Program-made: the position numbers and the translations under genes
Part shown: one piece after another, positions 5,533-10,315 of the stretch
Position numbering within the stretch: position 1 is the first letter of the stretch
Layout: the number at the start of each line of letters is the position of its first letter
Assembly (NCBI GenBank): GCA_015066165.1
Contig: SVOX01000044.1
Location: 1 to 10,315, forward strand
From: Oscillospiraceae bacterium
Lineage (GTDB): Bacteria > Bacillota > Clostridia > Oscillospirales > Acutalibacteraceae
Direction of reading: 5' to 3'
Length of the DNA: 10,315 bases
Notes under the pieces: generated by a model
Databases searched by the model: none
What the model was told of the DNA's origin: nothing
The model's input: the letters and a program-made list of their open reading frames with translations, nothing else

Positions 5533-6753
5533 ATGAGCAAAAATACAAAAAGTTCTAATCGTTGGCTTATTTTAACTGCATCTGTTTTTGCAATGCTGTT
5601 TGCCGGAATTATTTACGCCTGGTCAATTTTAAAGGTTCCTTTTGCGCAAGATTTTGGCTGGAATGCCGAACAATTATCGCTTAATTTTACGCTGACTATG
5701 TGTTCGTTTTGCTTGGGTGGTTTGTTAGGTAGTTTTTTGGCTCGTAAAATAGGTGTTAAATTGACAGGTTTAATTTCTGCCGTTTTGGCAGGAATCGGAA
5801 TGGTCACTACCGGATTTTTAAACAGTGACAGCGTAGTGTTGTTATATTTGACTTACGCTGTTATGGCAGGGTTGGGTATTGGTATTGCCTATAACGTGAT
5901 AATTGCTACCGTGAGCGCTCATTTTCCTGATAAAAAAGGGCTTTGCACAGGTTGTCTTATGATGGGGTTTGGTGCAAGTTCGCTTATTCTTGGCAACCTT
6001 GCCGACCTATCGTTTAAAAGTGAATTTGGACTTAAAGGTACATATATTTTGCTTGGAATTGCACTTTTTGCGGTTTTGGGTTTGGTGAGTTTGTTCTTAA
6101 GGCGTCCGATTGAAAATGAAGTTTTACCTGTGGTTGTGAAAAAGAAAAACGGCTTTGCAGAAGATTTTGAACAAAAGGATTATACAACCAAACAAATGCT
6201 TAAAAGATTTTCTTTTTGGCGTGCATTTGCATTACTTGCTTTTGCTACTGCTGTTGGCAATTCGGTTATAAGTTTTGCACGTGATTTGGCGGTTTCGGTA
6301 GGTGCCAAGGTAACGTTAGCAACCACGCTTGTTGGTGTACTTGCTGTATTTAACGGTTTTGGTAGAATAATTACCGGTGCTTTGTTTGACTGGCTTGGAA
6401 GAAAAAAGACAATGTTAATTGCTACCGTTTTAACAATAGTGGCAGCGGGAATAACGCTTTTATCTGTAATAACCGGTTCGGTGGTACTGTGTATTATAGG
6501 GCTTTGTTTGACAGGTTTGTCTTACGGCTCATGTCCTACAATGGTGACTTCGTTTGTGTCTTCTTTCTACGGACAAAAACATTTTGCCACAAATTTCAGC
6601 ATAATGAACTGCAACCTTATTTGCGCTTCTTTTATAGCAACTGTTTGTAGTAATTTGCTTAAAACTTTTGGTGGATATACGGCGCCGTTTATTTTACTTT
6701 TAACGTTGGCGGTTGTGGCTTTAATTCTTAATTTAAGTATTAAACGCCCGTAA
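5533..6753 (+). CDS. MFS transporter, oxalate:formate antiporter (OFA)-like
   Basis: This 406-residue, 12-helix carrier has a large cytoplasmic loop around residues 195-230 (RRPIENEV to TTKQMLKRF). It shows OFA-family features: the first helix with GIIYAWSILKVPF, LGIGIAYNVIIATVSAHFPDKKGLCTG between helices 4 and 5, and the second-half signature NGFGRIITGALFDWLGRKK. OFA members exchange small carboxylates, but many relatives carry other organic acids, so oxalate is not implied. The start is ATG 5533 with AAGGAG (5520-5525) upstream. An in-frame ATG at 5488 would add 15 residues but lies inside the inverted repeat with a weak, badly spaced ribosome-binding site. Lying between an acyl-CoA ligase gene and iorAB-paaK, it may import or export the acid those enzymes use or make. 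Confidence 0.88.
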   Translation: MSKNTKSSNRWLILTASVFAMLFAGIIYAWSILKVPFAQDFGWNAEQLSLNFTLTMCSFCLGGLLGSFLARKIGVKLTGLISAVLAGIGMVTTGFLNSDSVVLLYLTYAVMAGLGIGIAYNVIIATVSAHFPDKKGLCTGCLMMGFGASSLILGNLADLSFKSEFGLKGTYILLGIALFAVLGLVSLFLRRPIENEVLPVVVKKKNGFAEDFEQKDYTTKQMLKRFSFWRAFALLAFATAVGNSVISFARDLAVSVGAKVTLATTLVGVLAVFNGFGRIITGALFDWLGRKKTMLIATVLTIVAAGITLLSVITGSVVLCIIGLCLTGLSYGSCPTMVTSFVSSFYGQKHFATNFSIMNCNLICASFIATVCSNLLKTFGGYTAPFILLLTLAVVALILNLSIKRP

Positions 6754-6754
6754 G

Positions 6755-6771
6755 CAAAATACGCTATTTTG
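6755..6771 (+). other. Short AT-rich hairpin after the MFS gene, possible weak terminator
   Basis: CAAAATA (6755-6761) and TATTTTG (6765-6771) are perfect inverted copies around a 3-base loop, immediately after the MFS stop codon. The stem is weak and the following sequence (TTATTGATTTTGG) is only a mixed T-rich stretch, so any termination would be partial. Confidence 0.3.
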
Positions 6772-6774
6772 TTA

Positions 6775-6803
6775 TTGATTTTGGTTGGAATTTATTATAT
6801 AAT
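6775..6803 (+). promoter_or_regulatory. Promoter of the iorAB-paaK operon
   Basis: TTGATT (6775-6780) and TATAAT (6798-6803) are spaced by 17 bases. A second TATAAT lies 13 bases downstream (6811-6816) as part of a tandem TATAATATTTA repeat (6798-6808 and 6811-6821), so a second start is possible but has no good -35. The leader would be roughly 20-35 nt and carries AGAGGTG (6831-6837). Confidence 0.6.
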
Positions 6804-6843
6804 ATTTAATTATAATATTTATCTATTTACAGAGGTGTAAAAA

Positions 6844-8589
6844 ATGAAAAAACTAATGCTCGGAAACGAGGCAGTAGCGCGCGGTCTTTACGAAGCGGGT
6901 TGCTCTTTTGTTTCAAGCTATCCCGGTACCCCCAGTACCGAAATTACTGAATATGCTGCAAAATATAAAGAAATTTATGCCGAATGGGCACCTAATGAAA
7001 AAGTAGCCCTTGAGACTGCTTTTGGTGCATCTCTTGCAGGTAAAAGAAGTTTTTGCGGTATGAAGCACGTTGGTGTTAACGTTGCAGCCGACCCACTTTT
7101 TACAGTGGCTTATACAGGTGTTAATGGGGGCCTTATTATTGGCGTTGCTGATGACCCCGGTATGCATTCTTCACAAAACGAACAAGATTCACGTCATTAT
7201 GCTATTGCTTCTAAAATTCCAATGTTGGAACCAAGTGATAGCGCTGAATCTATTGCTTTTGTAAAAGAAGCGTTTGAAATTTCTGAAAAATTTGATACAC
7301 CTATTTTTATAAAAATGTGTACCCGTGTTGCTCACTCGCAAAGCGTTATTGAAGAGAGCAAAAGGGTTGAAATTTCGCAAAAGCCGTACCAAAAAGATGG
7401 CGCTAAATACATAATGATGCCGGGTAATGCTAAACGCCGTCACCCAATTGTTGAAGAACGCACACAAAAACTTGTGGAATATGCCGAAACCGCATTTTTC
7501 AACCGTGTAGAAGACGGTCAAGATAATTCGGTTGGTATTATTACTTCTTCTACAAGTTATCAATACGTTAAAGAGGTTTGCGGTGATAAATACCCTGTTT
7601 TGAAACTTGGTATGATTAATCCGCTACCTGTAAAAAAGATTACCGATTTTGCAAAAACCGTTAAAACAGTTATAGTTGTTGAAGAACTTGACGGTATAAT
7701 TGAGACACACTGTAAAAACATTGGTGTTGACGTTAAAGGTAAAGAACTTTTTGGTCTTTTGGGTGAGTTTTCACAAAACTTGGTTGCTGAAAAATTGGGC
7801 GAAAAAGTACCGCAAGGTACAGCGCTTGCCGAAAATATTCCAATGCGTCCGCCGGTTATGTGCGCAGGTTGTCCTCACCGTGGACTTTTCTACACTTTAA
7901 AGAAAAACAAACTTACCGTTCTTGGTGATATTGGTTGTTATACTTTGGGTGCAGTAGCGCCCCTTAATGCTATTGACACTACAATTTGTATGGGTGCCAG
8001 TGTTTCGTCACTTCACGGTTTTAACAAGGCAAACGAAGGCGCTACCGACGGTAAAACAGTTGCCGTTATTGGTGACAGTACCTTTATGCATTCGGGTGTA
8101 ACAGGTCTTATTAATATTGCTTATAACGATTCTAATTCTACCGTTATTATTTTAGATAACTCTATTACAGGTATGACCGGTCATCAGCAAAACCCCACAA
8201 CCGGATATAACTTAAAAGGTGACCCTGCTTCTAAAATAGACCTTGAAGCATTGTGTCGCAGTGTTGGTATTAAAAACGTTCGTGTTGTTGACCCTTATAA
8301 TCTTAAAGAGTGTGAAACTGTAATAAAAGAAGAACTCCAAAAAGATGAGCCATCGGTTGTAATTTCACGCCGTCCTTGTGCACTTCTTAAATACGTTAAA
8401 CACGCAGGACCTATCAAAACTAATACCGATAAGTGCGTTGGCTGTAAAATGTGTATGCAAATCGGTTGCCCTGCTGTTAGTATGGAAAACGGCAAGGTTA
8501 AGATTGATAACACCCTTTGCACAGGTTGTGGCGTGTGTTCGCAAATGTGTAAATTTGATGTATTCGAAAGCGTAAAGGGGGATAAATAA
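6844..8589 (+). CDS. iorA: Indolepyruvate:ferredoxin oxidoreductase, alpha subunit
   Basis: This 581-residue thiamine-diphosphate and iron-sulfur enzyme converts aryl 2-oxoacids plus CoA to aryl-CoA, CO2 and reduced ferredoxin, in the cytoplasm with IorB. Visible landmarks, in order: SYPGTPSTEI (25-34); NEKVALETAFGASLAGKR (51-68); GMKHVGVNVAADP (72-84); MCAGCPHRG (339-347); GDIGCYTLG (361-369); and the thiamine diphosphate signature GDS (410-412) to DN (438-439), then TGMTGHQQNPTTG. Two C-terminal cluster motifs follow: C531-x2-C534-x2-C537-x4-C542-P and C559-x2-C562-x2-C565-x3-C569. The four-residue gap in the first motif departs from the usual ferredoxin spacing, and I recall the same spacing in other IorA proteins. 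The length is slightly short of typical (about 590-650) but no domain is missing. It shares one base with iorB (TAATG), which suggests translational coupling. Substrates are probably phenylpyruvate, indolepyruvate or hydroxyphenylpyruvate. Confidence 0.95.
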   Translation: MKKLMLGNEAVARGLYEAGCSFVSSYPGTPSTEITEYAAKYKEIYAEWAPNEKVALETAFGASLAGKRSFCGMKHVGVNVAADPLFTVAYTGVNGGLIIGVADDPGMHSSQNEQDSRHYAIASKIPMLEPSDSAESIAFVKEAFEISEKFDTPIFIKMCTRVAHSQSVIEESKRVEISQKPYQKDGAKYIMMPGNAKRRHPIVEERTQKLVEYAETAFFNRVEDGQDNSVGIITSSTSYQYVKEVCGDKYPVLKLGMINPLPVKKITDFAKTVKTVIVVEELDGIIETHCKNIGVDVKGKELFGLLGEFSQNLVAEKLGEKVPQGTALAENIPMRPPVMCAGCPHRGLFYTLKKNKLTVLGDIGCYTLGAVAPLNAIDTTICMGASVSSLHGFNKANEGATDGKTVAVIGDSTFMHSGVTGLINIAYNDSNSTVIILDNSITGMTGHQQNPTTGYNLKGDPASKIDLEALCRSVGIKNVRVVDPYNLKECETVIKEELQKDEPSVVISRRPCALLKYVKHAGPIKTNTDKCVGCKMCMQIGCPAVSMENGKVKIDNTLCTGCGVCSQMCKFDVFESVKGDK

Positions 8590-9167
8590 TGCAAACCAAA
8601 AATATTATGATAGTTGGCGTTGGCGGTCAGGGTACTTTGCTTGCAAGTAAACTTTTGGGTAAACTTCTTTTGGGTAAAGGTTACGACGTAAAGGTTAGCG
8701 AAGTTCACGGTATGAGCCAACGTGGCGGTAGTGTTGTGACATATGTACGCTACGGTGAAAAGGTTTATTCTCCTGTTATTGATAAAGGGGAAGCAGACGT
8801 TATTGTATCCTTTGAAATGCTTGAAGCGGCTCGTTGGGTAGAATATTTAAAACCCGACGGTGTTATAGTTACAAACACTCAACAGGTAAACCCAATGCCT
8901 GTAATAACGGGTGCTTGTGATTACCCTGAAAACCTTGAAAATAAAATTAAAGATTTAGGCGTTAAGTTAGACGCTTTAGACGCTTTGGCTCTTGCCGAAA
9001 AGGCAGGAAACTCAAAAGCAGTTAACATTGTACTTATGGGCCGTCTTTCAAAACTTTTTGACTTTACCGAGCAAGAATGGCTTACAGCCATTGAGCAAAG
9101 TGTTCCCGAAAAGTTTTTGGAACTAAATAAAAAAGCATTCCAATTAGGTAGAAATTTAGAGGTGTAA
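8589..9167 (+). CDS. iorB: Indolepyruvate:ferredoxin oxidoreductase, beta subunit
   Basis: This 192-residue partner of IorA corresponds to the gamma-type domain of pyruvate:ferredoxin oxidoreductases. It opens with the glycine-rich IMIVGVGGQGTLLASKLLG (residues 6-24, GVGGQG at 10-15). The family signature SEVHGMSQRGGSV follows at 37-49, then DKGEADVIVSFEMLEAARW. Length and motifs agree with stand-alone IorB proteins. Its ATG overlaps the iorA stop by one base, with a G-run (8578-8581) inside iorA as ribosome-binding site. Its own last codons (GAG GTG TAA) carry the ribosome-binding site of paaK, so the three genes are tightly packed and probably co-translated. Confidence 0.95.
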   Translation: MQTKNIMIVGVGGQGTLLASKLLGKLLLGKGYDVKVSEVHGMSQRGGSVVTYVRYGEKVYSPVIDKGEADVIVSFEMLEAARWVEYLKPDGVIVTNTQQVNPMPVITGACDYPENLENKIKDLGVKLDALDALALAEKAGNSKAVNIVLMGRLSKLFDFTEQEWLTAIEQSVPEKFLELNKKAFQLGRNLEV

Positions 9168-9170
9168 AAA

Positions 9171-10315
9171 ATGGCAAATTATTATCAAAAGGAGATTGAA
9201 TGCGCCTCTCGTCAAGAGATGGTAACATTACAAAACGAACGTCTTGTAGCACAAGTAAAGCACGTTTGGGATAACGTTCCTTATTATCGCAAAAAAATGG
9301 AAGAAAAGGGCGTAACACCCGACGGTATCAAGAGTATTGATGATTTACACAAGTTACCGTTTTTAACAAAAGACGATTTGCGTGAAGCATATCCTTACGG
9401 TCTTTTAGGTATGCCGCTTAGGGATTGTGTTAGAATTCAGTCAACTTCAGGTACTACAGGTAAGCGTGTTGTGGCTTTTTACACTCAACATGACGTTGAC
9501 TTGTGGGAAGACTGTTGTGCACGTGCTATTGTAGCGGCAGGCGGTAATGAAAAAGATGTTTGTCAGGTTTCTTACGGTTACGGTCTTTTCACAGGCGGTC
9601 CCGGACTTAACGGTGGCAGCCATAAGGTAGGGTGCTTGACTTTGCCTATGTCTTCAGGTAATACTGACAGACAACTTCAATTTATGACCGACCTTGAAGC
9701 CACCATCATTTGTTGTACACCTTCTTATGCAGAATATTTGGCTGAAAGCATTCACGAACGTGGACTTCGTGATAAAATAAAACTCAAAGCAGGTATCTTT
9801 GGTGCTGAAGCGTGGAGCGAAGAAATGCGTCACGATATTGAAGAAAAACTTGGTATCAAGGCATACGATATTTACGGCCTTACCGAAACCAGCGGTCCCG
9901 GCGTTGCTTTTGAATGTTCAGAACAAGCAGGTATGCACATCAACGAAGACCACTTTATTGCTGAAATCATTGACCCCGATACTTTGGAAGTTTTACCCGA
10001 AGGCAGTCAGGGTGAATTGGTATTCACTTCAATTACTAAAGAGGGCTTCCCGCTTTTGCGTTACAGAACAAAGGATATCACTGTTTTAACACGTGAAAAA
10101 TGTTCTTGCGGACGTACCCTTGTTAAAATGAAAAAGCCAATGGGTAGAAGTGACGATATGCTTATTGTTAAAGGCGTTAACGTATTCCCGTCGCAAATTG
10201 AAGCGGTACTTCTTGAAAACGGTTATCCTGCCAACTATCAAATTGTTGTTGACCGTGTAAACCACAATGATACTATTGAAGTTTTAGTTGAAATGACATC
10301 CGAAATTTTCTCTGA
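9171..10315 (+). CDS. paaK: Phenylacetate-CoA ligase (partial, C-terminus beyond window)
   Basis: An open frame from ATG 9171 to the right edge encodes 381 residues of an expected 430 or so. The enzyme activates phenylacetate or a related arylacetate with ATP and CoA. Motifs: the N-terminal QVKHVWDNVPYYRKKMEEKG (28-47) and the P-loop QSTSGTTGKRV (90-100). SYGYGLFTGG is at 134-143, IFGAEAWSEEMR at 209-220, YGLTETSGPG at 235-244, and LLRYRTKDIT at 295-304. CSCGRT is at 311-316 and GRSDDMLIVKGVNVFPSQIE at 325-344. These are typical of the PaaK family rather than of generic acyl-CoA ligases. The missing part is the end of the small C-terminal domain. The ribosome-binding site AGAGGTG (9158-9164) lies inside iorB. 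Pairing with iorAB suggests substrates such as phenylacetate, hydroxyphenylacetate or indoleacetate. Confidence 0.94.
   Translation, partial: MANYYQKEIECASRQEMVTLQNERLVAQVKHVWDNVPYYRKKMEEKGVTPDGIKSIDDLHKLPFLTKDDLREAYPYGLLGMPLRDCVRIQSTSGTTGKRVVAFYTQHDVDLWEDCCARAIVAAGGNEKDVCQVSYGYGLFTGGPGLNGGSHKVGCLTLPMSSGNTDRQLQFMTDLEATIICCTPSYAEYLAESIHERGLRDKIKLKAGIFGAEAWSEEMRHDIEEKLGIKAYDIYGLTETSGPGVAFECSEQAGMHINEDHFIAEIIDPDTLEVLPEGSQGELVFTSITKEGFPLLRYRTKDITVLTREKCSCGRTLVKMKKPMGRSDDMLIVKGVNVFPSQIEAVLLENGYPANYQIVVDRVNHNDTIEVLVEMTSEIFS

Noticed and set aside
8295..8720. Minus-strand open frame over the iorA-iorB junction
   Set aside because: It is antisense to two genes with complete family motifs, with no ribosome-binding site or recognisable domain.

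Overview
The window reads as chromosomal DNA of a low-GC Firmicute, most likely an anaerobic gut- or rumen-type Clostridia. The basis is the AT-rich sequence, strong GGAGG/AGGTG ribosome-binding sites, a Firmicutes-style L10 leader in front of rplJ-rplL, a PocR-type AraC regulator, and a ferredoxin-dependent 2-oxoacid oxidoreductase. The exact taxon cannot be read from the sequence. Apart from a candidate small palindromic repeat at 3635-3739, I see no mobile element, tRNA, rRNA or CRISPR array.

Left part (1-2440): two minus-strand genes form a probable operon. A DMT/EamA transporter (593-1438, TTG start) is followed after 15 nt by an unrecognised protein that runs off the left edge (1-577). 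A PocR-sensor/AraC-type regulator (1580-2440, plus strand) is divergent from them. The 141-bp gap holds promoter-like sequences for both directions, so the regulator probably controls the transporter operon.

Middle (2448-3615): a ribosomal stalk operon. It has a consensus promoter, an L10-binding leader, a leader terminator with a visible antiterminator alternative, rplJ (L10), rplL (L7/L12) and a strong intrinsic terminator. The operon is separated from its usual neighbours (rplK-rplA upstream, rpoB-rpoC downstream).

Right part (3616-10315): a palindromic repeat is followed by a promoter overlapped by two copies of a CTTTAAAG-centred motif, a likely repressor site. Five plus-strand genes follow: an AMP-forming acyl/aryl-CoA ligase, an OFA-type MFS carrier, iorA and iorB (indolepyruvate:ferredoxin oxidoreductase) and paaK (phenylacetate-CoA ligase, cut by the right edge). 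iorA has its own promoter-like sequence. iorA-iorB overlap by one base, and iorB-paaK are 3 nt apart. Together these genes suggest interconversion of aromatic 2-oxoacids, aryl-CoA thioesters and aryl acids. This could be oxidative degradation of aromatic amino acids to arylacetates, or the reverse: salvage of arylacetates by activation and reductive carboxylation. The carrier would move the acids across the membrane.
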